From: an uncultured Eubacteriales bacterium
GTDB lineage: Bacteria; Bacillota; Clostridia; UMGS1883; UMGS1540
DNA: 64,000 nucleotides
Assembly (NCBI GenBank): GCA_900552775.1
Contig: USAP01000001.1
Span: 1 to 64,000, forward strand
Reading direction: 5' to 3'
Shown: positions 29,009-37,975 of the stretch, in pieces
Layout of the letters: every line of letters begins with the position of its first letter
Position numbering within the stretch: the stretch's first letter is position 1
Translations under genes and position numbers: made by a program
The notes under the pieces: generated by a model
Seen by the model: only the letters and a program-made list of their open reading frames with translations
What the model was told of the DNA's origin: nothing
Database searches by the model: none

Positions 29009-29842
29009 TTAATATTCATTCGGCAGCTCATCAAGCTCATCGCAGCGGAAAACAGGTCCGTCTTTGCAAACGTATTTTGAACCTATGTTGCATCTTCCGC
29101 ATTTTCCGATGCCGCATTTCATGCGCAGCTCCATGGTTGTATAAATCTGAGTTTTGTCAAACCCGAGCTCCTGCAGCCCGGCAAGCGTAAATTTAATCAT
29201 TATCGGCGGTCCGCACAAAATTGCGGTTTTGTCGGTTGTGAATCCGAGTTCTTTAACGTAGTTCGGAACAAAGCCGACATGACCGTCCCACTCCGGCTGC
29301 GGATTATCTATCGTAAGATGCACCGAAACGCCGGCGTCGTTTGACCACTCTGTGATTATTTCGTTATAGTCCACCAGATCCTGCATACTGCGCGAGCCGT
29401 ATACAATATCTATTTTTCCGTATCTGTCGCGGTAGTGGCGGCAGTAATTTATAACCGAGCGCAGCGGTGCAAGACCGATACCGCCGGCTATAAAGAGCAT
29501 ATCCTGTCCGGCAAACGCAGTGTCAACCGGAAACGCGTTTCCGTAGGGTCCGCGGATGGTTATCTGCTGACCCACTTCCATCGAGTGAAGCCACTGTGTA
29601 ACACAGCCGCATTTTTTTATTGAAAACTCCATAAACTCTTCATTTGTGGGCGATGAGGTTATGGAAAACATTGCTTCTCCCACACCCGGTATAGAAAGCA
29701 TTGCGCACTGACCGGGTTTATGCTCGAAAGCCTTTTTCCCGTCGGGGGTTACAACGCGGAAGGTTTTAACATCCGGCGTATCTATTCTTATATCCGTCAC
29801 AACGCCCACCGTGGGCATGAGCGGTTCTCTGATTTCAGCCAT
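29009..29842 (-). CDS. flxA: NAD(H)/FAD-binding oxidoreductase subunit, FlxA-like
   Basis: 277 residues of the ferredoxin-reductase/AsrB family: FAD site FSITSSPT, RGPYGN, NAD site GGIGLAPLRSVI and a C-terminal [2Fe-2S] motif KCGIGKCGRCNIG...C. In Flx-Hdr complexes FlxA oxidises NADH. Its start overlaps flxB by 8 bases (GGAGG 8 bases upstream). It is the likely entry point for NADH into this locus. Confidence 0.85.
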   Translation of the reverse strand: MAEIREPLMPTVGVVTDIRIDTPDVKTFRVVTPDGKKAFEHKPGQCAMLSIPGVGEAMFSITSSPTNEEFMEFSIKKCGCVTQWLHSMEVGQQITIRGPYGNAFPVDTAFAGQDMLFIAGGIGLAPLRSVINYCRHYRDRYGKIDIVYGSRSMQDLVDYNEIITEWSNDAGVSVHLTIDNPQPEWDGHVGFVPNYVKELGFTTDKTAILCGPPIMIKFTLAGLQELGFDKTQIYTTMELRMKCGIGKCGRCNIGSKYVCKDGPVFRCDELDELPNEY

Positions 29843-30860
29843 TATCCTTACCTCCCAGTTTCTTCATAACCTTAACAATATTCATCTGAATCGGGCATTT
29901 TGCCAGACATCTTCCGCAGCCTACGCAGGAGAACATGCCGTCGTTATTTGTCGGGAAATACACAAGCTTATGCATAAATCTCTGACGGAAGCGCTCAAGC
30001 TGCGTGAGTCTGGGCTGACCTGCGGACATTTTCGTAAAGTCCGAATACATACATGAATCCCAGCAGCGGAAACGTTTTATTCCGTGACCGGTATTAAAGT
30101 CTTTTATATCATAGCACTGGCATGTGGGGCATACAAAAGTACACGTTCCGCAGCCGAGGCAGTTTCCGGAAAGCTCTTTCCACTCGGGCGCACCGAAAAA
30201 TTCTTGGGTTTTGTCCTTGCCGAACTTATCTGCCGAAAGATTTGCAAGCGGCAGCTTTTCAAAACGCTCATGCGTTTCTTTTTTCTGTTTTTCGGTTTCG
30301 GCGCCGTCCGATTCCTCACCGAGTGCGGCAATGCTCTTTATAAGCTTTTCGCCTTTGTCGGTTTTGGCTTCCATGTAAAGCGCGGAAGCGGTTTTATGGC
30401 AAACAACATCTCCCTCGGGTTCCGCCGCGTCTATTCCGAACGTTTTGCAGAAGCACGTCTCAACGGGCTTTGTGCATGCAAGCGATATTATAACGCCGTG
30501 GTCGCGGCGGTTTTTATAATACGTGTCCACGGGATCTGCCAGGAACACGCGGTCAAGCACGTCAAAGCTTTTTACATCGCACGCGCGCACTCCGAAAACC
30601 ACAAAATTTTCGCTTTCGCTGCGCGTATCGATAATTTCTATATTTTTTCCTTCAACCTTAAAGTCCATAAGGTTCTCCGTCTGCGGAAAGAAGAAATCCT
30701 TTGCGCTTCTGACAGTGTTCAAAGCATCGGAAAGCTTTTTTCCCTCCTCCCACTTTTCAAACCTTGCGCCGCCCTTCCCGTCAACGGGCATATAAAGCGT
30801 CATATCGGCGGCAATTTTTGCAAACATATTATCAATTTTATCAATCGATATTTTAAGCAT
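29835..30860 (-). CDS. flxB: [4Fe-4S] electron-transfer subunit, FlxB/AsrA-like
   Basis: 341 residues from the ATG at 30860 (AGAGGTG just upstream). The N-terminal part resembles sulfhydrogenase beta/anaerobic sulfite reductase A; the C-terminal part has two cluster motifs, CLGCGTCTFVCPTCQC and CVGCGRCLAKCP. Residues about 175-200 form a charged insert. It should pass electrons from FlxA towards FlxC/FlxD. The assignment to FlxB rather than FlxC rests on gene order next to flxA. Confidence 0.78.
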   Translation of the reverse strand: MLKISIDKIDNMFAKIAADMTLYMPVDGKGGARFEKWEEGKKLSDALNTVRSAKDFFFPQTENLMDFKVEGKNIEIIDTRSESENFVVFGVRACDVKSFDVLDRVFLADPVDTYYKNRRDHGVIISLACTKPVETCFCKTFGIDAAEPEGDVVCHKTASALYMEAKTDKGEKLIKSIAALGEESDGAETEKQKKETHERFEKLPLANLSADKFGKDKTQEFFGAPEWKELSGNCLGCGTCTFVCPTCQCYDIKDFNTGHGIKRFRCWDSCMYSDFTKMSAGQPRLTQLERFRQRFMHKLVYFPTNNDGMFSCVGCGRCLAKCPIQMNIVKVMKKLGGKDNG

Positions 30861-31845
30861 TGTCGTCACCTCTCTTTACAGCCTCATCGGGTTCGGCGTC
30901 ATCTACGGTGTAATTTACTATCGGAGCGCGGCTTCCGACTTCCGCTCCAGCCTGATAGTCTCCGTAAAGCTCGTCTATATCTTTTATAAATTTGCGGTTT
31001 AAAAGATGGAGCGGTATGTGCTGCGGACATACGCGCGAGCACTCTCCGCAGTCGGTGCATCTTCCGGCAACGTGGAATGCGCGGATGATGTGGAACATCT
31101 TTTCTTCAAATTCCGTTGAAGGCGCTTTGTTTTCAACGCCCGAATCCGGATTGTCAAAAACACATTTTTCACATGTGCATGCCGGACAAACATCGCGGCA
31201 GGCATTGCATCTTATACATCTTGAAAGCTCACCCTGCCAGAAGGCAAAGCGCTCGTCCGAAGACATTTTTTCGATTTTTGCAACCTCGTCAAACCTTGCG
31301 GAGTCAAGCACTTCTCCGTCCTCTCCCAAAAGTTCGTCATAAGCCACATGTTTTTTGGACTTGCAGTTTACGCATCTTTCTGCCAAAAGCTCTTCGCGCG
31401 GCACTTTAACGTCCCCGTCAAAAAGCGTGTGAAGCACTGCATTTTCGCCTTCAAAAGACACGTCCGAAAGTCCCTCCGCTTTTTCCTTTGCGCGGTTTAT
31501 ATCAATCATACCGCAGCAGGGAACTCCAACGGCATAAACCTTTTCGCGGTCAAATCTGTGTTCGGTTAAAAGCTGATTAAAGCTGTAAGTATCGCACGGC
31601 TTTAAAAACACAAGCACCTTTTTATCGCTTTTAAGCGTTTCCGCAACAAGATATTTTGAAAAGTTTGCGCCGCAGAAGCCGTTCCATACGAAGTCTTCCG
31701 CAAGCTCGTCCGCCGAACCGAATACAGACGGCGTAACGTCATAGAAAAATTCACCTTTTCTCCAGCCGAGAACCCTGTCGCAGGTTCCGTCTTCAAGAAG
31801 CTTTGAGGCTTTTTCGATGAGAACATCGCGTGTTATTTCCTGCAT
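30853..31845 (-). CDS. flxC: [4Fe-4S] electron-transfer subunit, FlxC/AsrA-like
   Basis: 330 residues related to the preceding subunit. The N-terminal domain has KPCDTYSFNQLL and GVPCCGMID, reminiscent of FrhB/AsrA proteins, plus ERCVNC. The C-terminal ferredoxin domain has CIRCNACRDVCPACTCEKC and CTDCGECSRVCP. It overlaps flxD by 13 bases and flxB by 8. Probable electron conduit between FlxB and the MvhD-like FlxD. Confidence 0.76.
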   Translation of the reverse strand: MQEITRDVLIEKASKLLEDGTCDRVLGWRKGEFFYDVTPSVFGSADELAEDFVWNGFCGANFSKYLVAETLKSDKKVLVFLKPCDTYSFNQLLTEHRFDREKVYAVGVPCCGMIDINRAKEKAEGLSDVSFEGENAVLHTLFDGDVKVPREELLAERCVNCKSKKHVAYDELLGEDGEVLDSARFDEVAKIEKMSSDERFAFWQGELSRCIRCNACRDVCPACTCEKCVFDNPDSGVENKAPSTEFEEKMFHIIRAFHVAGRCTDCGECSRVCPQHIPLHLLNRKFIKDIDELYGDYQAGAEVGSRAPIVNYTVDDAEPDEAVKRGDDNA

Positions 31846-32267
31846 CTTAAATCCTCCAATCTTTTGTTTCTGCCGAGTTTTGCAACCTTTTCGGCAAAAT
31901 CATTCATTGTTGCGGCAAATTTTGCGCCCTCTGCCGCGCTGACCCATTCAACGCGCGTACGCTCTCTCTCGATTCCGAGATAGTCGAGCATTGAGAAAAG
32001 CAGCGACATACGGCGTCTTGTATAGTAGTTGCCCGAAGTATAGTGGCAGTCACCGGGATGGCAGCCGCATATAATAACTCCGTCCGCCCCTCTGCCGAAT
32101 GCGCGCAGTATAAACATCGGGTTTACTCTGCACGAGCAGGGTACGCGGATAACTTTAACGTCCGCCGGGTAATTAAGTCTGTTGTTTCCTGCAAGGTCCG
32201 CCCCGGCATATGAGCACCAGTTACAGCAGAATGCCACAATAAGCGGCTTATATTCGTTTACTTGCAT
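31833..32267 (-). CDS. flxD: MvhD/FlxD-type [2Fe-2S] protein
   Basis: 144 residues of the methyl-viologen hydrogenase delta family: AFCCNWCSYAGAD, VPCSCRVNP and CGCHPGDCHY hold the cluster cysteines. In methanogens and sulfate reducers this subunit docks an electron donor module onto HdrA. Its start overlaps the hdrA stop by 10 bases, supporting direct docking. Confidence 0.9.
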   Translation of the reverse strand: MQVNEYKPLIVAFCCNWCSYAGADLAGNNRLNYPADVKVIRVPCSCRVNPMFILRAFGRGADGVIICGCHPGDCHYTSGNYYTRRRMSLLFSMLDYLGIERERTRVEWVSAAEGAKFAATMNDFAEKVAKLGRNKRLEDLRCRK

Positions 32268-34252
32268 ATTGCGTCCACCTCCGCCATAATTTGTTGATTT
32301 GTGAAGCCTTTAAGGTTCATGGCTCCCGACATACACGCAACCGTGCATGCGCCGCAGCCCTGACATACCGCCTCGTTAACAGACGCTACGCGGCGTGCCC
32401 TTGTTGTTCTGTCAGGCATTCTGAAATCCTTCACAACATATGTTATCGCGCCGTACGGACATACGTTTTCGCATGTCGAACAGCCGTTACACATCATTTC
32501 GTCCGAATGAGCCACACAGGGGTTGCCCGTGAGCTTATCCTTGCACAGAAGACCTATAACCTTTGAAGCAGCGGCTCCCGCCTGAGAAACCGTTTCCGGA
32601 ATATCTTTGGGGCCCTGGCACGCACCGGAGAGGTACACGCCCGCCGTCGGACTTTCAACGGGACGGAGCTTCGGATGAGCCTCTGTGAAAAAGTCGTTTG
32701 TATCCATACTTGCGGTGAGCATTGTAGCAAGCGGACGTGCCGATTTATCCGGCTCTATCGCAGCTGCAAGCACAACAAGATCCGCATCTATATTTATCTG
32801 TTTGCCGGCGATGAGATCGGACGCGCGCACTTTAAGCTTTTTGCCGTCCGGCATAACTTTGCCGACCATGCCTTTTATATAGTGAACGCCGTATTCCTCA
32901 ACCGCGCGGCGGTAAAACTCGTCAAAGTTTTTGCCGGGTGTACGAACATCTATATAGAAAACATAAACGTCTGTGTCGGGGTACTTGTCCCTTGTGAGCA
33001 TTGCGTGCTTTGCCGTGTACATACAGCAGATTTTGGAGCAGTATTCCTTGCCCTTCTCGGCGCACGCTTCGCATCTTGAACCCACGCACTGAACAAACAC
33101 TATTGTGTGCGGATGCTCTCCGTCCGAGGGGCGCAGAAGCTTTCCTGCCGTAGGTCCTGCCGCATTTGTAAGTCTTTCGAACTCAAGCGACGTAATTACG
33201 TCTTTTGACTGGCTGTACGCATACTCGTCGAATTTCTCCATGGAAATCGGGTTATATCCCGTAGCAACAACAATTGCGCCGTATTTTTCCTTTATATATT
33301 CGTCTTTTGCCTTATAGTCTATGGCGCCCGCCGTACATATCTTGGAACAGAGACCGCATTTGCCCGTTTTAAGCATTGTGCAGTAATCGGGGTCGATGGT
33401 TGCAACCTTCGGCACAGCCTGAGCAAAAGGAATGTATATGGCGCGTCTTGTGTCCATTCCGAGGTTAAATTCATTGGGGACCTTCTTCTGAGGACATTTT
33501 TCAGTACAAGCGCCGCAGCCCGTGCACGCCTCTTCTTTAACAAATCTCGCACGTTTTTTAATCGTCACTTCAAAGTTGCCGACAAAGCCGCCGACCTCCG
33601 TAACCTCCGAGTACGAGAAAATTCTTATATTTTCGTTCTGCGCAACGTCAACCATTTTCGGCGTTAATATACACGCCGCACAGTCAAGCGTCGGAAATGT
33701 CTTGTCAAGCTGAGCCATTTTGCCGCCTATTGTCGGTTTTGTCTCAACAATGTCAACCGGAAATCCCGCGTCCGCTATGTCAAGCGCCGTCTGGATGCCG
33801 GCAATACCGCCGCCTATAACGAGCGCGCGCTTTGTAACGGGGCTTTCTCCCGGTGTTAAGGGTGTGTTTAATTTAACTTTTGCAACAGCGGCTTTTGCCA
33901 GAATAACGGCTTTTTCCGTGCCGACGGGCATTTCTTTATGAACCCATGAGCACTGCTCGCGTATGTTTGCAATTTCAACCATATACGGATTTATGCCCGC
34001 TGCCGCCGCCGTTTTTCTGAACGTCGCCTCATGCATACGCGGCGAGCACGAACATACCACGATTCCCGTGAGGTTATGCTCCGCTATGGCGTCTTTTATT
34101 ATGTCCTGTCCCGCTTGGGAACACATATACTGATAATCGGTGGAGAAAACAACCCCCGGCTCATGTTTAAGAGCCTCCGCAACCGATTTAACGTCTACCG
34201 TTCCGGCAATATTCGTGCCGCAATGGCAAACAAATACACCTATTCTTTGCAT
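32258..34252 (-). CDS. hdrA: Heterodisulfide reductase subunit A-like flavin bifurcation protein
   Basis: 664 residues, full length for HdrA: N-terminal cysteine domain (VCHCGTNIAG, CSCSPRMHE), FAD fold GGGIAGIQTALDIADAG, the HdrA-specific LDCAACILTPKM, a ferredoxin motif CTGCGACTEKCP, an Fe-S insertion (CGLCSKIC) and a C-terminal pair CNGCSTCENVCP and CQGCGACTVAC. HdrA carries the flavin that splits electron pairs between ferredoxin and a high-potential branch. Methanogen cofactors are not expected here, so the acceptor must differ; neighbouring genes point to fumarate. Confidence 0.92.
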   Translation of the reverse strand: MQRIGVFVCHCGTNIAGTVDVKSVAEALKHEPGVVFSTDYQYMCSQAGQDIIKDAIAEHNLTGIVVCSCSPRMHEATFRKTAAAAGINPYMVEIANIREQCSWVHKEMPVGTEKAVILAKAAVAKVKLNTPLTPGESPVTKRALVIGGGIAGIQTALDIADAGFPVDIVETKPTIGGKMAQLDKTFPTLDCAACILTPKMVDVAQNENIRIFSYSEVTEVGGFVGNFEVTIKKRARFVKEEACTGCGACTEKCPQKKVPNEFNLGMDTRRAIYIPFAQAVPKVATIDPDYCTMLKTGKCGLCSKICTAGAIDYKAKDEYIKEKYGAIVVATGYNPISMEKFDEYAYSQSKDVITSLEFERLTNAAGPTAGKLLRPSDGEHPHTIVFVQCVGSRCEACAEKGKEYCSKICCMYTAKHAMLTRDKYPDTDVYVFYIDVRTPGKNFDEFYRRAVEEYGVHYIKGMVGKVMPDGKKLKVRASDLIAGKQINIDADLVVLAAAIEPDKSARPLATMLTASMDTNDFFTEAHPKLRPVESPTAGVYLSGACQGPKDIPETVSQAGAAASKVIGLLCKDKLTGNPCVAHSDEMMCNGCSTCENVCPYGAITYVVKDFRMPDRTTRARRVASVNEAVCQGCGACTVACMSGAMNLKGFTNQQIMAEVDAICK

Positions 34253-34268
34253 GGCTTGTATCTCCTTT

Positions 34269-34661
34269 CTACTTCGAGTATTTTCTGAATGCGCTCACAA
34301 TCGCCTGCTGAGGCATATCCTCATCCGCAATCTCGGGTATGTTGTCTGCCAAAAGATGATTTGCGCCTTTTTCTCTTACTGCAACAAGTCTCACCGCTTC
34401 TATAAGCTTAGCCGGCTCCACTCCGCGCGGACATCTCTCAACGCACGCAAAGCATGAGAGGCATTTGTATATCGAATCGGACTTTAAAAGTGCGTCGATA
34501 TCTCCGGTTTCAACCATATATACAAACTGATGCGGATGATATTCCATCTCGTCGTAGGAAGGACATGTGCCCGAGCATTTGCCGCATCTCATGCACTTTA
34601 AGGGATTAACTCCGCTTGTACGCAGAATCTGTTCTTTGATACGTTCCGTTTTACTCTGCAT
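34269..34661 (-). CDS. hdrC: Heterodisulfide reductase subunit C-like ferredoxin
   Basis: 130 residues with two CxxCxxCxxxC motifs (C23, C26, C29, C33 and C68, C71, C74, C78). It carries electrons between HdrA and HdrB. Start overlaps hdrB by 11 bases; GGAGG precedes the ATG. No membrane domain, so this is the cytoplasmic HdrABC type. Confidence 0.9.
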   Translation of the reverse strand: MQSKTERIKEQILRTSGVNPLKCMRCGKCSGTCPSYDEMEYHPHQFVYMVETGDIDALLKSDSIYKCLSCFACVERCPRGVEPAKLIEAVRLVAVREKGANHLLADNIPEIADEDMPQQAIVSAFRKYSK

Positions 34662-35457
34662 CGTCTTCCTCCTTCACTCCGAGAGCCTCTGCCAAAAGTT
34701 CCGTGAAATATACCACGGGTACAGGGCTTTCGTTCTTTACGAGATTGTATTTGCAAAGCGGACAAGCGGTAACAATCGTATCCGCTCCGCCTTTTTGCGC
34801 GCTTTCCGTCACGCTGCGGCTCTTCTTTGCCGCGGATTCCGCGTCTTCCAAAGCCACATAGCCGCCGCAGCACTCGTTTCTGAAAGGATATATCACGGGC
34901 TCTGCGCCGAGCGCTCTTATAAAGTCCTCCATTATACGGGGATTCTCCGGATCGTCAAGCGCCATTACTTTGCCGGGGCGCAGCAAAAGGCAGCCGTAAT
35001 ATGCCGCGATTTTTCTGCCTGTGAGCGGGTTTTTAACCGCCTCGCGCACCTTGTCAAAGCCTATTTTGTCGCGCAGAAGCTCCAGATAATGACAAACCTC
35101 CGCTTCGCCTTCATACGGGGATTCAAAGTCTTTGTCCTGCGCCATGTAATTGTTTACGCGCGCGGTGAAATCCGCATCTGTCCGAATCTGATGATTCGTC
35201 TGTTTTATTACGTTATGACAGGCTGAACATACCGTAACGAGGGGGCGCGAATTGTCTCTCGCTTCCTTGAGCGCACGAACGCTTGAAAGCTTTGTGGCAA
35301 TTTCGTCTCCCGCGCTTACGAATACTCCGCCGCAGCACTGCCAGTTTTCTATCTCACAGAGCTCTGCGCCGAGAATCTCGGCGCAGCGGCGAGCGTAGAA
35401 ATCAAGCTTTTTTGCTTTTGTGCGGAGGGTACAGCCCGGAAAATAACTGACCTTCAT
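34651..35457 (-). CDS. hdrB: Heterodisulfide reductase subunit B-like protein with two CCG domains
   Basis: 268 residues from the ATG at 35457, where GGAGG lies 8 bases upstream. Both CCG modules are intact: GC...CCGG...CSAC and GC...CCGG...CPLC, the ligands of the paired non-cubane [4Fe-4S] clusters that reduce disulfides in methanogens. In this operon the reaction partner is unclear: either a disulfide substrate or the iron-sulfur subunit of the fumarate reductase (TfrB has this very domain fused to it). Confidence 0.9.
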   Translation of the reverse strand: MKVSYFPGCTLRTKAKKLDFYARRCAEILGAELCEIENWQCCGGVFVSAGDEIATKLSSVRALKEARDNSRPLVTVCSACHNVIKQTNHQIRTDADFTARVNNYMAQDKDFESPYEGEAEVCHYLELLRDKIGFDKVREAVKNPLTGRKIAAYYGCLLLRPGKVMALDDPENPRIMEDFIRALGAEPVIYPFRNECCGGYVALEDAESAAKKSRSVTESAQKGGADTIVTACPLCKYNLVKNESPVPVVYFTELLAEALGVKEEDDAE

Positions 35458-35474
35458 TTGTTTTACCTCCATTT

Positions 35475-36851
35475 TTACACCATTTGCTCGGGGTGGAACA
35501 CCTCGTCAAATTTCTCTGCCGTAAGGAAACCGAGCTCAACACAGGCTTCCTTCAAAGATATATTGTCCTTATACGCTTTTTTTGCGGTTTTTGCAGCGTT
35601 TTCATATCCGATATACGGATTGAGCGCCGTAACAAGCATAAGCGAATTATAAAGATTGTGATGCATTTTTTCCTTGTTTGCCTTTATGCCGACTGCGCAG
35701 TTTTTGTTGAAGGACACTATAGCCTCCGCCAAAAGCCTTGCCGACTGCAAAAAGTTATAAGCCGCAACGGGCATGAACACGTTAAGCTCAAAGTTGCCCT
35801 GCGATGCCGCAATGCTTATCGCCGTGTCGTTGCCCATAACCTGAACCGCTACCATTGTAACCGCCTCGCACTGCGTGGGGTTAACCTTGCCCGGCATAAT
35901 CGAGGAGCCCGGCTCGTTTTCGGGAATAAATATCTCTCCGAGACCGTCTCTGGGGCCGGACGCCAGCCATCTTATATCGTTTGCTATTTTAAGCATATCG
36001 CACGCTGTGGCTTTGATTGCTCCGTGTGCGAACACAATCTCGTCTTTTGATGTGAGCGCGTGGAACTTGTTTGCAGCCGTAACAAACGGTTTGCCCGTTA
36101 AAAGCTCAACTTTTTTTGCCACAAGCTCCGAAAAGCCTTTCGGCGCGTTAAGACCCGTGCCGACAGCCGTGCCGCCCAAAGCAAGTTCATACAAAGGCTT
36201 CAAAGCCATGTGCAGCAGCTCTGCGTCTCTCTCAAGGCTTGATCTCCAGCCGCTTATCTCCTGGCTGAATTTAATGGGAGTTGCGTCCTGAAGGTGCGTA
36301 CGCCCCGATTTAACTATGCCTTCGTTCTCTTCCTCGAGCTTTTTAAATGTTTCTATAAGCGTTTCTACAGCCGGAAGAAGCTTGTCCTCTATAGCCGTTA
36401 CCGCCGAAATATGCATAGCCGTGGGGAAAGTGTCGTTTGAAGACTGGCTCATATTAATATCGTCATTGGGGTGCGCAATTTTTTTGCCCGCTATCTGATT
36501 TGCGCGGTTTGCGATAACCTCGTTTGCGTTCATGTTAGACTGCGTTCCCGAACCCGTCTGCCATACGACAAGCGGAAAATGGGCGTTAAGCTCGCCCGAG
36601 ATAACCTCATCGCATGCCTTTTCTATTGCCGCAAGTTTTTCATCCGTCATTTTTTCGGGTTTGAGTTCGTGATTTGCAAGTGCGGCAGCTTTCTTTAATA
36701 TTCCGAAAGCGTGTGTGATTTCGCGCGGCATTGTTTCAATATCCACGCCTATTTCAAAATTCTCATGGCTTCTCTGCGTCTGTGCCGCCCAAAGCTTATC
36801 TGCCGGCACCAAAACTTCACCCATGGAATCATGTTCTTTACGGTATTCCAT
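35475..36851 (-). CDS. fumC: Class II fumarase
   Basis: 458 residues, oxygen-stable fumarate hydratase. Signatures: [28 protein letters not shown] and the family motif [11 protein letters not shown]. Dehydrates malate to fumarate in the reductive direction. It is placed between a malate-dehydrogenase-like gene (12 bases upstream) and hdrB (18 bases downstream), which makes a malate-to-succinate route the likely use. Confidence 0.95.
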   Translation of the reverse strand: MEYRKEHDSMGEVLVPADKLWAAQTQRSHENFEIGVDIETMPREITHAFGILKKAAALANHELKPEKMTDEKLAAIEKACDEVISGELNAHFPLVVWQTGSGTQSNMNANEVIANRANQIAGKKIAHPNDDINMSQSSNDTFPTAMHISAVTAIEDKLLPAVETLIETFKKLEEENEGIVKSGRTHLQDATPIKFSQEISGWRSSLERDAELLHMALKPLYELALGGTAVGTGLNAPKGFSELVAKKVELLTGKPFVTAANKFHALTSKDEIVFAHGAIKATACDMLKIANDIRWLASGPRDGLGEIFIPENEPGSSIMPGKVNPTQCEAVTMVAVQVMGNDTAISIAASQGNFELNVFMPVAAYNFLQSARLLAEAIVSFNKNCAVGIKANKEKMHHNLYNSLMLVTALNPYIGYENAAKTAKKAYKDNISLKEACVELGFLTAEKFDEVFHPEQMV

Positions 36852-36863
36852 TAAAGCACTCCC

Positions 36864-37808
36864 TTATATATCAAGATTTTTTATAACTTCTTTAAGCGTT
36901 GCTTCACTCTTATGCAGCTTTGCAATCTCTTCTTCCGTAAGCGGAACAAGCACTTTCGAGCGCGCACCGTCTTTTCCGACGATGTTAAGCACACTGAGAC
37001 AAACATCGTCAACGCCGTATTCGCCGTGCATCAATGTCGAAACCGTCATGGTTGTGTCAATTCCGCCCAAAAGGCATTTAACTATATGACAAACCGAAAT
37101 GGAAACGGCATAGAAAGTCGCACCCTTGCGCTCTATAACTCTTGCGCCCGATTTGCGCACATACTGCTCGACCTCCTCGTAGCTGAACTCGGGATAAGCC
37201 GAATCGGCGCGTGTAATAAGTCTGTCGCAGTCGGCTATCGGAATGTTTGAAATGTTTGCAATCGACCACGGCACAAACGATGAATCACCGTGCTCGCCGT
37301 ATACGTACGCGTGCACGTTGCCCTGGTTGATATCATAGTACTCGGAAAGTCTCGCTCTTAAGCGCGCCGTATCCAAAATCGTGCCGGAGCCTATGATTCT
37401 GTTTTCCGGCAGACCCGACCTTTTGCAGAAAGTATACGTCAGTATATCAACCGGATTACTTACTATAATATAAGTAGCGTCCGGCGCATGCTTTGTGATC
37501 TGGGGGATAATCTGTTTCGTGATATTTACGTTTGTCTGCGCAAGCTCAAGTCTCGACTGACCTGCCTTTCTTGCCATACCCGACGTAATTATTACAATAT
37601 TTGAACCCTCCGCGTCGCGGTAATCGCCCGCGTAAACCGAACAAGCTCCGCAGAAAGGGATGCCCTGTCTTATATCCAGCGCTTCACCCAGAGCCTTTTC
37701 GTTGTTAATGTCGATCATAACTATTTCGGAAGCCGTTCCCATAACCGCAAGCGTATACGCTATTGTGGAACCTACGCTTCCGGTTCCGATAATAGAAATC
37801 TTATTCAT
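36864..37808 (-). CDS. mdh: LDH-family dehydrogenase, probably malate dehydrogenase
   Basis: 314 residues, LDH-like fold: GTGSVGSTIAY, NAD-selecting Asp33, active-site Asp146/Arg149 in LDTARLR and His173 in GEHGDSS. The specificity residue that is Gln102 in lactate dehydrogenases is Arg (GMARKAG, Arg80 here). Changing Gln102 to Arg is the classic switch of a Bacillus LDH to malate dehydrogenase. Fumarase and fumarate reductase follow in the operon, so oxaloacetate/malate is the likely pair. The ATG at 37808 has GAGGTG 5 bases upstream. An automatic pipeline would probably call this L-lactate dehydrogenase. Confidence 0.78.
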   Translation of the reverse strand: MNKISIIGTGSVGSTIAYTLAVMGTASEIVMIDINNEKALGEALDIRQGIPFCGACSVYAGDYRDAEGSNIVIITSGMARKAGQSRLELAQTNVNITKQIIPQITKHAPDATYIIVSNPVDILTYTFCKRSGLPENRIIGSGTILDTARLRARLSEYYDINQGNVHAYVYGEHGDSSFVPWSIANISNIPIADCDRLITRADSAYPEFSYEEVEQYVRKSGARVIERKGATFYAVSISVCHIVKCLLGGIDTTMTVSTLMHGEYGVDDVCLSVLNIVGKDGARSKVLVPLTEEEIAKLHKSEATLKEVIKNLDI

Positions 37809-37843
37809 ACACACACCTCATTTATTCTTATTTTCTCGACAAT

Positions 37844-37872
37844 ATAGTATCATATTGTTAAAGTTTTAGCAA
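37844..37872 (-). promoter_or_regulatory. Promoter of the mdh-fumC-hdr-flx-frd operon
   Basis: TTGCTA (37872-37867), 17 bases, TACTAT (37849-37844) on the minus strand, about 36 bases before the ATG. No other clear promoter is visible down to frdA, and gene gaps are small or overlapping, so all 11 genes may be one transcript. Confidence 0.65.
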
Positions 37873-37889
37873 TGTTTATTTTTGCATGT

Positions 37890-37915
37890 CAGATATATCA
37901 AAAATGATATATCTG
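37890..37915. promoter_or_regulatory. 26-bp palindrome upstream of the mdh promoter, candidate operator
   Basis: Two perfect 11-bp arms (CAGATATATCA and its inverse) flank AAAA, 18 bases upstream of the -35 box. A single half-site TGATATATC recurs at 38031-38039. The neighbouring LysR-type regulator is a candidate binder, but no T-N11-A test was possible. Confidence 0.5.
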
Positions 37916-37916
37916 C

Positions 37917-37975
37917 AAAAAAACGCGCCAAAACGCCGTTTCAGCAGTTGTTCTGATTAGAAGCAACTGCTGAAA
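37917..37975 (-). terminator. Terminator-like hairpin after lysR
   Basis: A 12-bp perfect stem (37964-37975 with 37939-37950), extended by four inner pairs past a bulge, is followed 15 bases later by seven T on the minus strand. It separates lysR from the mdh promoter. Confidence 0.5.

Noticed and set aside
36864-37808. Plain L-lactate dehydrogenase call
   Set aside because: Arg replaces the lactate-specific Gln102 and the operon holds fumarase and fumarate reductase. Kept as the main alternative.
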